DNA of 32,539 nt from an uncultured Pelagibacteraceae bacterium (GTDB taxonomy: Bacteria > Pseudomonadota > Alphaproteobacteria > Pelagibacterales > Pelagibacteraceae): positions 1 through 32,539 of the forward strand of contig CACENB010000011.1 of the NCBI GenBank assembly GCA_902561015.1. Direction: 5' to 3'. The notes beneath the pieces are model-generated. The model worked only from the letters and a program-made list of their open reading frames with translations. It searched no databases and was not told where the DNA came from. How positions within the stretch are numbered: the stretch's first letter is position 1; every line of letters begins with the position of its first letter. Position numbers and translations under genes: made by a program. This document shows positions 9,321 to 17,891 of the stretch, one piece after another.

Positions 9321-9458
9321 ATGAAGACAATTTCAATTTTTATACTGTTAATTTACTGGTCGATTATGATTTTTGCACCAGTGATGTCAAATGATGTTAA
9401 AATGAGCCGAGCCAAGACAATTCACACTAAAATAGTTGAAGCAAAACCAAAAAGTTAA
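9321..9458 (+). CDS. Small exported or membrane-anchored protein (45 aa), function unknown
   Basis: An ATG at 9321 opens 45 codons ending in TAA at 9456-9458. The product starts with a hydrophobic segment, KTISIFILLIYWSIMIFAPV (residues 2-21), followed by a short basic tail (residues 29-45 include KMSRAKTIHTKIVEAKPKS). It looks like a single-span membrane peptide or an uncleaved signal anchor. Its stop overlaps the stop of the convergent SDR gene by 4 bp. No family is recognised. Confidence 0.55.
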   Translation: MKTISIFILLIYWSIMIFAPVMSNDVKMSRAKTIHTKIVEAKPKS

Positions 9459-10207
9459 TAAGTCGAACGACCACCACTTATGTCAAAAACTGCCGCTGTA
9501 GAGAATGTATTTTCCTCTGATGAGAGCCAGCAAACTAAAGATGTAAATTCCTCGACTTCAAGAAATCGACCTCTGGGCACCTTGGAAAGCATTCTTTGAA
9601 CATGTTCTTTAGTCATTTGATCTAAAATACGTGTTTTAGCCCCAGCAGGAGTGACTGCATTTACTGCGATATTTTTATCAGCAAGCTCTTTACCTAAAGA
9701 TTTTGTCAGTCCTATAGCACCAGCTTTTCCTGCACTATACGCACTTGCATTTGCATTGCCATCTTTTCCTGCAACTGATGCTACATTAACAATTCTTCCG
9801 TAGTTATTCTTGATCATATTTGGTACTATTGCTTTGCAACAATTAAAGGTTCCCATTAAATTAATATCTACTACTTTTTTCCACTTCCCTAGATCATATT
9901 CCCATAATGGGGCAGTAGGACCAGTTATCCCTGCGTTATTGATTAATATATCAATGTTGGAGTTTTTCACGATTTCATTGGTGCAATTTTCAACTTCTTC
10001 AAATTTTGATACGTCAACAACATTTGAGGTTAAATTTGTACTGTTGAGTTCTTTAACAGACTTTTTTAGTGTGTCTGGATCGTTATCCCAAATTATTACT
10101 TTAGCGCCTGAGTTCAAAAATCTCCTAGCTATATCAAATCCAAATCCTTGAGCTCCACCTGTTACAACTGCAGTCCTATTCTCAAAACTAAATGTAATCT
10201 TGTCCAT
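9455..10207 (-). CDS. SDR-family NAD-dependent oxidoreductase, substrate unknown
   Basis: Classical short-chain dehydrogenase of 250 residues. The cofactor motif TGGAQGFG is at 16-23, and Asp41 at the end of the second strand (VIIWD) predicts NAD(H) rather than NADP(H). NNAG follows at about residue 90, and the catalytic YSAGK with upstream serine in VNVASVAG completes the active site. It lies 4 bp after the NCS1 permease on the same strand and is the last gene of a probable dctP-dctQ-dctM-NCS1-SDR operon, so it plausibly acts on an imported hydroxy compound. FabG-type and sugar-dehydrogenase SDRs look alike, so I give no substrate. Confidence 0.85.
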   Translation of the reverse strand: MDKITFSFENRTAVVTGGAQGFGFDIARRFLNSGAKVIIWDNDPDTLKKSVKELNSTNLTSNVVDVSKFEEVENCTNEIVKNSNIDILINNAGITGPTAPLWEYDLGKWKKVVDINLMGTFNCCKAIVPNMIKNNYGRIVNVASVAGKDGNANASAYSAGKAGAIGLTKSLGKELADKNIAVNAVTPAGAKTRILDQMTKEHVQRMLSKVPRGRFLEVEEFTSLVCWLSSEENTFSTAAVFDISGGRSTY

Positions 10208-10211
10208 TAAA

Positions 10212-11669
10212 TTATTTTTTTGCCAAAAAGTAATAAGTTATTGAGGAAATTAATGCGCCAATAATCCATGCATAAGATTGTAAAAACATTAAATTAGGGT
10301 TCCAAATTGTTGCGGACGAGAAAATAAATCCCAAAAATAAAGAATATGTACCTTTTATATGCCAACCACCTGAAAAATAATACGACCCATTTTTTTCTAG
10401 GGAATAAATATCTTTATTAATCAAATTACCCTTTCTAATAAAATAATAATCAGAAATCATTATTCCAAAAATTGGACCAAAAAAAGCTCCAATTGTGTCT
10501 ATTATTGATAAAATTCCTATTTGACTTAAAACAGTAAGCCAAAAAACTCCTATTAGAAGTCCGATTAAACCTATCACTAATCCTGAGCTTTTGAATGATA
10601 ATGATGTAGGAAATAAATTAATAAGAGAGTATTGCGATGGAATAAAATTAGCAATTAAATTTGTAGAAGCTGAGGCAATAATTATAAAAATCAAAACTAA
10701 ATTAGTTAATAATAAATTATTCAACTTACCAATTATGTCCGTAGGATTTGTAAGTATTTTTTCAATATTTTCAGGACTTTGTTTTAGAAAAGCATCTGCA
10801 CCTATGACAATAAAAAGTGCAAAAAAAGAAAAAATTATTAAATTCAATATTAAAGTTAAATTCCCTTTTTTGAGTTGGTTTTCATTTTCAATATACCTTG
10901 AAAAGTCACCAAAACTTAAAATAACAATCGAAAAATAAGCAAAAAGCGTTCCTGATACAGTTATCAAAGGTATAATATTATTTTTATCAGCAAAATTTTC
11001 AAAACTTAAAGCAGCTAAAAATGCATTAACTGTAAATTTAACATCACTTAATAAAACTATAAAAAAGAATAACGCCATCCCGGAATAGACAACGATTGCA
11101 GAAAAATTAATAATTTTTTTGTTATAATTCATTCCGATACTAAATAAAATAACTTGCAACGCCATAGAGACTACAATTGAAATCCAATCTATGATATTTA
11201 ATCCAATAAAAAAAATAAGAAAAATTTCTTGTTGTAAAAGAGTTTTATCAATAGAAAAAATTAAAATTCTTAATAAATATCCCAATGCTTTTGATAAAAA
11301 ATATGTTTGAATTCCAAACATAAATATACCAACTATACTTCTCAAAAATCCGATATACTGTGCTCCTCTCACTCCCATTGAGGATCTCAATAAAACTACA
11401 AATGGTAATCCAAATTTTTGAGATGGCTTACCAATTAAATTTGAAAAAAAATAAACCAATAAAGAGGCAAAAACTGTTCCAAACAAAACTACAAAAGTAT
11501 TTAAATCATATACGACATAGAGAGATGCGATCAAAGAAAATCCAATTACACTTTGAATGCCAACTCCCCAAAAACAAAATAAATCTTTCCAGTTCCAATT
11601 TTTATTGCTTGGATTTACTGTTACTAAATCCCAATTAACTAGTGTTTTATTTGATTTTTGCTGATTCAC
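10212..11669 (-). CDS. NCS1-family nucleobase:cation symporter
   Basis: Inner-membrane secondary transporter of 485 residues with about 12 hydrophobic segments. The N-terminal part (SNKNWNWKDLFCFWGVG), the GKPSQKFGLPFVVLLRSSMG loop and MGVRGAQY resemble the NCS1 family (cytosine, purine, allantoin, hydantoin and thiamine permeases). The family usually uses Na+ or H+ symport; the substrate cannot be read from the sequence. It follows the TRAP large permease by 25 bp and precedes an SDR by 4 bp. No purine or pyrimidine catabolic gene is nearby, so the substrate may not be a nucleobase. Confidence 0.85.
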   Translation of the reverse strand: MNQQKSNKTLVNWDLVTVNPSNKNWNWKDLFCFWGVGIQSVIGFSLIASLYVVYDLNTFVVLFGTVFASLLVYFFSNLIGKPSQKFGLPFVVLLRSSMGVRGAQYIGFLRSIVGIFMFGIQTYFLSKALGYLLRILIFSIDKTLLQQEIFLIFFIGLNIIDWISIVVSMALQVILFSIGMNYNKKIINFSAIVVYSGMALFFFIVLLSDVKFTVNAFLAALSFENFADKNNIIPLITVSGTLFAYFSIVILSFGDFSRYIENENQLKKGNLTLILNLIIFSFFALFIVIGADAFLKQSPENIEKILTNPTDIIGKLNNLLLTNLVLIFIIIASASTNLIANFIPSQYSLINLFPTSLSFKSSGLVIGLIGLLIGVFWLTVLSQIGILSIIDTIGAFFGPIFGIMISDYYFIRKGNLINKDIYSLEKNGSYYFSGGWHIKGTYSLFLGFIFSSATIWNPNLMFLQSYAWIIGALISSITYYFLAKK

Positions 11670-11694
11670 TCAGACAATATAGAACTTTAACAAT

Positions 11695-13029
11695 CTACTG
11701 TCCATATAAGAGAGTTGGTAACCATAATGCAATTTTAGGAAATATAATAATTAAAATTAAACCAAATACTTGCAGCACCATAAACTGCATCATACCATAA
11801 TAAATATCTTTCAAATCCCACTCAGGTACAACACCTTTTAAAAAATAAGCTGAAAGCGCAACAGGTGGTGATAACCAGGCGGTTTGTAAATTCACAGCTA
11901 CTAGTATTGCAAACCAAGTTAAATTAAATCCTAATGCTTCAATCAATGGTAAAATAATTGGAACAATAATCATTACTATAGGTACCCATTCTAAAGGCCA
12001 TCCCAATAAAAAAATCATTACCATAACCATCGCTAAAATAAGATACTTATTCATTTCAAGACCTAATAAAAACTCTGTCAATAAAGTCGGTGTTCCTAAT
12101 CTTGCAAAAACAGCGCCAAAAAAATTTGAAGCTGCAACTAAAACCATAATCAATGCAGTTATCTCTAATGTTTTGACTAATGCTTCTTGTAATTTTGGAA
12201 GAGTCAATTTTTTATAAGCTAATGAAAGAAGTAAAGCTCCCATAGCCCCACATCCTGCAGCTTCAGTTGGAGTGGCAAAACCAAATAAAATACTTCCTAA
12301 TGCTGCAAACACCAAAGCTGCTGGTGGCACTAACCCTAAAAAAAATTCAATCCAAACATCTTTCATACTCGCAGCTCTCATATCATCAGGAATGACTGGT
12401 CCTAATTTAGGATTAATCATACATCTAATTGTTGTGTAACCTGCGTATAAACTTGCAAGAAGAATTCCTGGTAAAATTGCAGCGGCAAATAAATCTATTA
12501 CTGGAATTTCCATTATAGGGCCCATAACAACTAACATAATACTTGGTGGGATTAGTATTCCTAAAGTTCCTCCAGCAGTAATAGTCCCAGCCGCAAGTCT
12601 CACATCGTAACCGGATCTATTCATTGATTTTGCAGCCATAATTCCTAGAATGGTCACTGATGCTCCCACAATCCCTGTTGCAGCTGCAAAAATTACAGAA
12701 ACAAATAAAACTGCATAATATAAAGACCCCTTAACTTTTGCTAACATCATCTGGAATGCTGAAAATAATCTTTCCATTAATCCAGCTTGTTCCATCATAA
12801 TTCCCATAAAGACAAAGAGTGGGACGGCGGCGAGTGTTTGTTCAGTCATAACCATAGAGAATTGGAGAGTCATTAAATAAAAAACTAATTTTCCAAATCC
12901 CAAATAACCAAAAACAAAACCTAAAAAAATTAGTGTAAATGAAATCGGGAAACCAACAAATATTGCAAATAACATTACTCCAACAAGAATAAAGCCTAAG
13001 ATTGCTGGGTCTATAAACTCAGCAATCAT
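11695..13029 (-). CDS. dctM: TRAP transporter large permease subunit (DctM family)
   Basis: Main membrane subunit of a tripartite ATP-independent periplasmic transporter, 444 residues with about 12 hydrophobic segments. Family features include FVFMGIMMEQAGLMERLF, the repeated GxxGxxxP-type motifs (GTLGILIPPSIMLV near 165) and EAAGCGAMGAL near 255. It carries out Na+-driven uptake with the binding protein and DctQ. The ATG at 13029 overlaps the dctQ stop by 4 bp (ATGA), typical of coupled translation. The symbol names the family, not a dicarboxylate substrate. Confidence 0.95.
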   Translation of the reverse strand: MIAEFIDPAILGFILVGVMLFAIFVGFPISFTLIFLGFVFGYLGFGKLVFYLMTLQFSMVMTEQTLAAVPLFVFMGIMMEQAGLMERLFSAFQMMLAKVKGSLYYAVLFVSVIFAAATGIVGASVTILGIMAAKSMNRSGYDVRLAAGTITAGGTLGILIPPSIMLVVMGPIMEIPVIDLFAAAILPGILLASLYAGYTTIRCMINPKLGPVIPDDMRAASMKDVWIEFFLGLVPPAALVFAALGSILFGFATPTEAAGCGAMGALLLSLAYKKLTLPKLQEALVKTLEITALIMVLVAASNFFGAVFARLGTPTLLTEFLLGLEMNKYLILAMVMVMIFLLGWPLEWVPIVMIIVPIILPLIEALGFNLTWFAILVAVNLQTAWLSPPVALSAYFLKGVVPEWDLKDIYYGMMQFMVLQVFGLILIIIFPKIALWLPTLLYGQ

Positions 13030-13640
13030 TTAGTTTCTCCAGGCCACTCACCTTTTTTAGCAGCCCAATAACTTTTGAGTAACTCAGAAACACCTTGAAT
13101 TAGTAAAAAAATTATACCAATAAGCAAACAAGTTTTAATTGGCCACATATAAGGCATCCATGTGGTATCCATGCCTCTTTCTCCTCTTTGAATTGACTCG
13201 CCAACAAACCCAACAGTCATGTAAAGAAAAACAATTAGACCTGGAAAATAGAATAGTAGATATAACCAAAAATCTATCAGACCTTGGTTTTTAGTTTTAA
13301 AATTTCTGTACAAAAAATCTGCTCTTATATGAACTCCTCTAGAAAGAGCATAACCAGCACCCAACATAAAAAGTGCTCCATATAAAAATCGGCTTATGTC
13401 ATAAGCCCAAATAGTTGGTGCTAAAAATAATTTTCTTGCAAGAACTTCATAAGTCATTGCAAAAATTAATGGCATCAATATCCAACAAACAATATTACCT
13501 ATCCACTTACTAAATTTATCAATTCCTGTAATGGATTTTGCCATCCATAATGGCATGTCATCAGGCATTTTTCCCGAACCACCACGCCTTTCGGCAATCA
13601 TTTCATCTGATATATCTAGTTTACCTGGTTCGTCTGCCAT
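13026..13640 (-). CDS. dctQ: TRAP transporter small permease subunit (DctQ family)
   Basis: Small membrane subunit of the TRAP transporter, 204 residues. A polar N-terminus of about 40 residues precedes four hydrophobic segments, roughly 45-65, 85-105, 125-145 and 165-185. The segment MTYEVLARKLFLAPTIWAYD, followed by LGAGYALSRGVHIRAD, is diagnostic of DctQ. It overlaps dctM by 4 bp and is separated from dctP by 67 bp containing a strong terminator-like hairpin. A longer-than-usual N-terminal extension (MADEPGKLDISDEMIAERRG) is noted; Met24 (MPDDMPLWMAKS) is an alternative start. Confidence 0.93.
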   Translation of the reverse strand: MADEPGKLDISDEMIAERRGGSGKMPDDMPLWMAKSITGIDKFSKWIGNIVCWILMPLIFAMTYEVLARKLFLAPTIWAYDISRFLYGALFMLGAGYALSRGVHIRADFLYRNFKTKNQGLIDFWLYLLFYFPGLIVFLYMTVGFVGESIQRGERGMDTTWMPYMWPIKTCLLIGIIFLLIQGVSELLKSYWAAKKGEWPGETK

Positions 13641-13655
13641 AAGTTTGAATTAAAA

Positions 13656-13687
13656 AATTAGAGCGGACTCAAAAGTCCGCTCTAATT
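13656..13687 (-). terminator. Terminator-like hairpin between dctP and dctQ
   Basis: A perfect 14-bp stem: AATTAGAGCGGACT (13656-13669) pairs with AGTCCGCTCTAATT (13674-13687) around a 4-nt loop. On the minus strand, downstream of dctP, the stem is followed directly by a T run (complement of 13651-13655), giving the form of an intrinsic terminator. It lies 20 bp after the dctP stop and 16 bp before the dctQ start. Partial termination or 3'-end protection here would give more binding protein than permease. Confidence 0.85.
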
Positions 13688-13707
13688 AAATTAAGATTAA
13701 TTACTGA

Positions 13708-14802
13708 TTACTTTAATGTTGCTGCGTGAGCCATTCCTAGCTTCGCATTTGACATTTGAGCACCACTCCAGAAAGGAACAGCTACATCAGCAAAATTCTT
13801 CATTGAAGTATAAACTTCATTAAAGAATTTGTTATCTTTAGCATTCTTGTTCAAAGATGCTTTTGCAGCAGCCATATATTCTGTGAAATAATCAGAAGGA
13901 GTGTCCTCTAAGATTACTCCATGTTTAGTAGTTAACTCTCTAAGAGCTTTACCATTCTCATAGATTCTGTAACTTAAAGATTTTGCTAATGAAGCATTAG
14001 CAGCAACTTCAAGAGACTTCTTCTCATGAGCGCTCATAGCATTATAAGTTTTTCCAGTAATATAAAAGTCAGCATTTACCACTACTTGATGTAAACCTTG
14101 TAAATAATAATGCTTTAATACTTTTTGGAAACCAAATGTTAAGTCTGGTTTTGGACAACACCATTCAGCAGCATCGATTGTTCCTGCTTCAAGAGCTGGT
14201 AAAATATCTCCACCACCCATTGCAACAGAAGCTATACCTATGTCTTTGTATGTTTGTCCTGGAATTCCTGGAGGAGTTCTGAACTTATATTTTCTAAAGT
14301 CGGCCATATCTTTAATTGGTTTTGGAAACCAACCTAAAGCTTCTGGACCAACTGGTTGAATCATAAATCCTTTTATGTCTCTTCCCATTTCTTTCCAAAG
14401 TTGGTCGTATAATTCTTTACCACCACCGTATTGGAACCATGATAGGAATGCGATATTGTCGATACCAACTCCACCACCAGCTACTGGCGAACCAAATAAC
14501 ATAGCAGCAGGATGATCCCCTGACCAATAGTGAGTCCATGCGAAACCACAATCAATCAGTCCTTTATCAACAGCATCAAGAGTTTCCTTAACTCCAACAA
14601 CAGCGCCCGCAGGTAAAATTTCGAATTTTAACGAACCCGCTGTTAATTCAGTTACTGTATCAGTAAAGTCCTTTAACATTTTCACTTCATCAGCTTTAGT
14701 GTTAAGAACTGTCTGACATTTTAGTGTTTTTGCAGCGTTAGCATTAGATACAAATCCAAGCACTAAAACAGATGCAAATAACATTGAAATGATTTTTTTC
14801 AT
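13708..14802 (-). CDS. dctP: TRAP transporter substrate-binding protein (DctP family)
   Basis: Periplasmic binding protein of 364 residues. The signal peptide is clear (KKIISMLFASVLVLGFVSNANA, cleavage at ANA-A near residue 23). Conserved TRAP elements include FRTPPGIPGQTYKDIG near 175, with the Arg that usually binds a carboxylate or similar anion, and LEAGTIDAAEWCCPKPD near 208. The latter resembles the TakP-like branch of alpha-keto and organic-anion binders. A Shine-Dalgarno AGAGGA stands 7-8 nt before the ATG at 14802. The gene is divergent from a GMC dehydrogenase. The substrate is not known; a sulfonate such as isethionate fits the neighbourhood (inference only). Confidence 0.93.
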   Translation of the reverse strand: MKKIISMLFASVLVLGFVSNANAAKTLKCQTVLNTKADEVKMLKDFTDTVTELTAGSLKFEILPAGAVVGVKETLDAVDKGLIDCGFAWTHYWSGDHPAAMLFGSPVAGGGVGIDNIAFLSWFQYGGGKELYDQLWKEMGRDIKGFMIQPVGPEALGWFPKPIKDMADFRKYKFRTPPGIPGQTYKDIGIASVAMGGGDILPALEAGTIDAAEWCCPKPDLTFGFQKVLKHYYLQGLHQVVVNADFYITGKTYNAMSAHEKKSLEVAANASLAKSLSYRIYENGKALRELTTKHGVILEDTPSDYFTEYMAAAKASLNKNAKDNKFFNEVYTSMKNFADVAVPFWSGAQMSNAKLGMAHAATLK

Positions 14803-14818
14803 TATATTTCCTCTTGTT

Positions 14819-14832
14819 AGTTAAATTTAACT
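14819..14832. promoter_or_regulatory. Perfect palindrome upstream of dctP (possible operator)
   Basis: AGTTAAATTTAACT is a 14-bp perfect palindrome located 17-30 bp upstream of the dctP ATG, in the 133-bp spacer between dctP and the divergent GMC gene. Its position suits an operator overlapping the dctP transcript start. In such AT-rich DNA, AT palindromes also arise by chance, so confidence is low. Confidence 0.25.
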
Positions 14833-14935
14833 TAATCAATTCAATCAGAAAAACAAACCTGATACAAGTGACAATCGTTTGATATGAGTGTAAAGATGAT
14901 TAATTAAATTAAGTAAAAAATTAATTCAACTAGAA

Positions 14936-16531
14936 ATGGAAAATTTTGATTTTATAATTATTGGCGCAGGGTCTGCTGGATGTGTCCTTGCAAATAGACT
15001 TTCTGAAAATTCACAAAATAAAGTCTTATTAATTGAAGCAGGAGGAAAAGATAATTATCCTTGGATACATATTCCTGTTGGATATTTTAAGACTATGCAC
15101 AACCCCTCTGTTGATTGGTGTTACAAAACTGAACCAGATGAAACAATGAATAATCGCTCCATTAGGTATCCAAGAGGAAAAACTTTAGGTGGAAGTTCAG
15201 CAATTAATGGTTTGTTATATATTAGGGGCCAAAGTAGAGATTATGATATTTGGCGACAATTAGGTAATACTGGTTGGGGTTGGGACGATGTTCTTCCATA
15301 TTTCATCAAAGCAGAAAATCAAGAGCGTGGAAAAGATGATTTTCATGGAGTTGGTGGTCCTTTATCTGTGTCTGACCAAAGAATACAGCTACCATTACTA
15401 AATGAGTTTCAAAATGCTGCTGAAGAATTTGGTATACCTAAAACTAAAGATTTTAATACTGGTAATAATCATGGTTGCGGATATTTCCAAGTTACTGAAA
15501 AAGATGGTTTTAGATGTAGTACTGCAGTTGGATATTTAAATCCAATAAAGCATAGAACAAATTTAAAAATCGTTACCAAAGCTCATGTGAAAAAAATTAA
15601 CTTTGAAAATAGAACAACAAAAAGTGTTGAATATTGGCAAGAGAACGAGCTTAAAAAAGTTATAGTAAATAAAGAGGTTATCTTATCTTCTGGATCTATT
15701 GGTTCTCCACAAATTTTACAAACCTCCGGAATAGGTAATTCTGATAAGCTAAAAAATTTAGGTATAGAGATGGTTCATGATCTAAAAGGAGTAGGAGAAA
15801 ATCTCCAAGATCACCTAATGTTTAGACCAATTTATAAAATTCACGGGCTCAAGTCGTTGAATAAAAAAATTAATAGCTTGTTCGGTAAATTAATGATTGG
15901 ACTAGAATATGTTTTCAATAGAAGTGGACCAATGACAATGGGTGCAAGTCAAATGTGCATGTTTGCTAAAAGTGATCCCTCTTTAGAATTACCAGATCTT
16001 CAATGGCATGTTCAACCAATGAGTATGGATACTTTAGGTGCAACAAAGAATCATGATTTCCATGCTTTTACTCCGACTGTATCGAACATTAGACCGACTA
16101 GTAGAGGTCACGTAAATATTACCAATAAAGACTCTAGAATTTATGCAAAAGTAAAACTTAATTATCTATCAACAGAACATGATCGAATGATTGCTGCTAA
16201 GGGATTAAAACTTACAAGGAAAATTGTAATGGAGTCTGAGACTTTTAAAAAATATAACCCTGAAGAATATAGACCGGGAATAAATATTAATGATGATGAA
16301 GAGCTGGTAAAAGCTGGTGCAGATTATGCTCAAACTATTTTTCATCCTGTTGGTACATGCAAGATGGGTCAAGATGATATGGCGGTAGTTGATGAAACAC
16401 TTAAAGTTAAAGGTTTAAATAATTTAAGAGTTATCGATGCATCTATAATGCCTAATATAACTTCTGGTAATACTAATGCACCGACAATAATGATTGCAGA
16501 AAAAGGTGCTGATATGATACTTAGGAGTTAA
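14936..16531 (+). CDS. GMC-family FAD-dependent alcohol dehydrogenase (choline- or isethionate-dehydrogenase-like)
   Basis: Flavoprotein of 531 residues that would oxidise a primary alcohol to an aldehyde. The FAD-binding motif IIIGAGSAGCVLANRLSE is at 7-24, GMC signature 1 PRGKTLGGSSAINGLLY is near 80-96, and signature 2 GSIGSPQILQTSGIG is near 254-268. The catalytic His470 in FHPVGTCKMG and Asn514 in GNTNAPT are present with the family's 44-residue spacing. The family includes BetA and the isethionate dehydrogenase IseJ. No betaine aldehyde dehydrogenase is nearby, while a divergent TRAP transporter and xsc in the region make an IseJ-like role (isethionate to sulfoacetaldehyde) attractive. 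It leads the plus-strand operon, overlapping the TerC gene by 1 bp. Confidence 0.92.
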   Translation: MENFDFIIIGAGSAGCVLANRLSENSQNKVLLIEAGGKDNYPWIHIPVGYFKTMHNPSVDWCYKTEPDETMNNRSIRYPRGKTLGGSSAINGLLYIRGQSRDYDIWRQLGNTGWGWDDVLPYFIKAENQERGKDDFHGVGGPLSVSDQRIQLPLLNEFQNAAEEFGIPKTKDFNTGNNHGCGYFQVTEKDGFRCSTAVGYLNPIKHRTNLKIVTKAHVKKINFENRTTKSVEYWQENELKKVIVNKEVILSSGSIGSPQILQTSGIGNSDKLKNLGIEMVHDLKGVGENLQDHLMFRPIYKIHGLKSLNKKINSLFGKLMIGLEYVFNRSGPMTMGASQMCMFAKSDPSLELPDLQWHVQPMSMDTLGATKNHDFHAFTPTVSNIRPTSRGHVNITNKDSRIYAKVKLNYLSTEHDRMIAAKGLKLTRKIVMESETFKKYNPEEYRPGININDDEELVKAGADYAQTIFHPVGTCKMGQDDMAVVDETLKVKGLNNLRVIDASIMPNITSGNTNAPTIMIAEKGADMILRS

Positions 16532-17124
16532 TGTTCGCTGATTTTGTTACACCAGAAAAAATTACTATCTTAACGCAAATAATCTTAATAGATCTTGTGC
16601 TTGCAGGAGATAATGCAATTATTATTGGAATGGTTGCCTCAAAATTTCCTTTAGAGCAAAGAAAGAAAATTATTTTTTGGGGTATTGGTGGCGCAGTTGT
16701 TTTAAGAATAATTTTAACATTATTGACAGCTTATTTGTTGCAGATAACTGGCTTAAGATTAATTGGTGGGTTACTTTTACTTTATATTGTCTACAAGCTT
16801 TACGTTGATGTTGTGAAAGGTTCAAATCATGATAGTGACATTAAAGTAGATAATTCAAGTTTCTTAAAAGCAATTTGGACAATTTTGTTAGCTGATTTTA
16901 CCATGAGTTTAGATAATGTTTTGGGGGTTGCTGGAGCAGCTGGAGATCATTACTACCTATTAGTTTTTGGACTAGTTTTATCAATTGTTTTAATGGCAAC
17001 AGCTGCAACATTAATATCTAATTGGATAAAAAAGTATAAATGGATAGCTTGGGCTGGCTTAATTGCGATACTTATTGTTGCTATTGAGTTGATTTACACT
17101 GATATTAAAATATTATTTTTATAA
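16531..17124 (+). CDS. TerC family integral membrane protein (YjbE-type)
   Basis: A 197-residue membrane protein with about six to seven hydrophobic segments. The two inverted TerC motifs are visible: DLVLAGDNAIIIGM (residues 21-34, with Asp27 and Asn28) and DFTMSLDNVLGVAGAAG near residues 120-136. Family members are linked to manganese export and metallation of exported proteins and to tellurium resistance. The start overlaps the GMC stop by 1 bp (TAATG), and its stop overlaps the SDR start by 1 bp, so the three are translationally linked. Nothing in the sequence shows how it relates to the dehydrogenase. Confidence 0.92.
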   Translation: MFADFVTPEKITILTQIILIDLVLAGDNAIIIGMVASKFPLEQRKKIIFWGIGGAVVLRIILTLLTAYLLQITGLRLIGGLLLLYIVYKLYVDVVKGSNHDSDIKVDNSSFLKAIWTILLADFTMSLDNVLGVAGAAGDHYYLLVFGLVLSIVLMATAATLISNWIKKYKWIAWAGLIAILIVAIELIYTDIKILFL

Positions 17125-17891
17125 TGTTCCTTAAAAATTATAATTTTAAAAACAAAACTGCAGTTGTAACTGGTGCAGGTAAAGGAATTGGGAGAGCTTG
17201 TGCAATTGCTTTGGCTGAAGCTGGAGCAAATTTAATCATTATAAGTAGAACTAATAAAGATTTAAATGAAGTTTCTAAGAAAATAAAAAAATTTAAATCA
17301 AAATGTAAATCTTATGTTTGTGATATTACAAATTACGATGAAGTTAAAAAAATTATCAATAAACAGCCAAAAATAGATATCTTAATTAATAATGCAGGAA
17401 ACAATAGACCAGCCCATTTTACCAAAGTTAAAAAGGAAGATATGGAATATATGGTTAAGATTAATACAATAGCGAGTTTTAACTTGGCACATCTTTGCGC
17501 GTTAAAAATGATAAAGTCAAAAAATAGAAAAAAATTAGGAGGATCTATTGTAAACATGTCATCGCAAATGGGGCATGTAGGTGGACCTATAAGGAGTGTC
17601 TATAACATGAATAAATTTGGTTTAGAGGGTTTAACCAAAGGAATGTCCATAGATTTAGCAAAATATAACATTAGAGTTAATACTGTTTGCCCAACCTTTG
17701 TTGTAACTCCCATGACTAAAAAGTTTTTGAAAGATAAAAAATTTAAAAGAGATATGCTGAATAATATTCCCTTAGGAAGATTTGCAGAACTATCTGAAGT
17801 AGCTTCGGCTGTAGTATTTTTAGCTTCTGATGCAGCTTCGATGATTACAGGAACTTCATTATTGGTTGATGGTGGATGGACAGCAAAATAA
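17124..17891 (+). CDS. SDR-family oxidoreductase, substrate unknown
   Basis: Classical short-chain dehydrogenase of 255 residues. The cofactor motif TGAGKGIG is at 16-23. Arg42 after the second strand (LIIISRT) points to NADP(H) preference, in contrast to the other SDR of this window. NNAGN follows near residue 90, and the active-site region has Ser (NMSSQMG) and YNMNK. The C-terminus reads GTSLLVDGGWTAK, the standard family ending. It is the third gene of the GMC-TerC-SDR-M23 operon and overlaps the next gene by 16 bp. FabG, gluconate dehydrogenase and sulfonate-related SDRs share this pattern, so no substrate is given. Confidence 0.85.
   Translation: MFLKNYNFKNKTAVVTGAGKGIGRACAIALAEAGANLIIISRTNKDLNEVSKKIKKFKSKCKSYVCDITNYDEVKKIINKQPKIDILINNAGNNRPAHFTKVKKEDMEYMVKINTIASFNLAHLCALKMIKSKNRKKLGGSIVNMSSQMGHVGGPIRSVYNMNKFGLEGLTKGMSIDLAKYNIRVNTVCPTFVVTPMTKKFLKDKKFKRDMLNNIPLGRFAELSEVASAVVFLASDAASMITGTSLLVDGGWTAK

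Noticed and set aside
9810..10151. Plus-strand ORF opposite the SDR gene
   Set aside because: Shadow of a clear SDR coding sequence with complete active-site motifs.
10591..10938. Plus-strand ORF opposite the NCS1 permease
   Set aside because: Lys/Ile-rich antisense product of a membrane-protein gene in AT-rich DNA.
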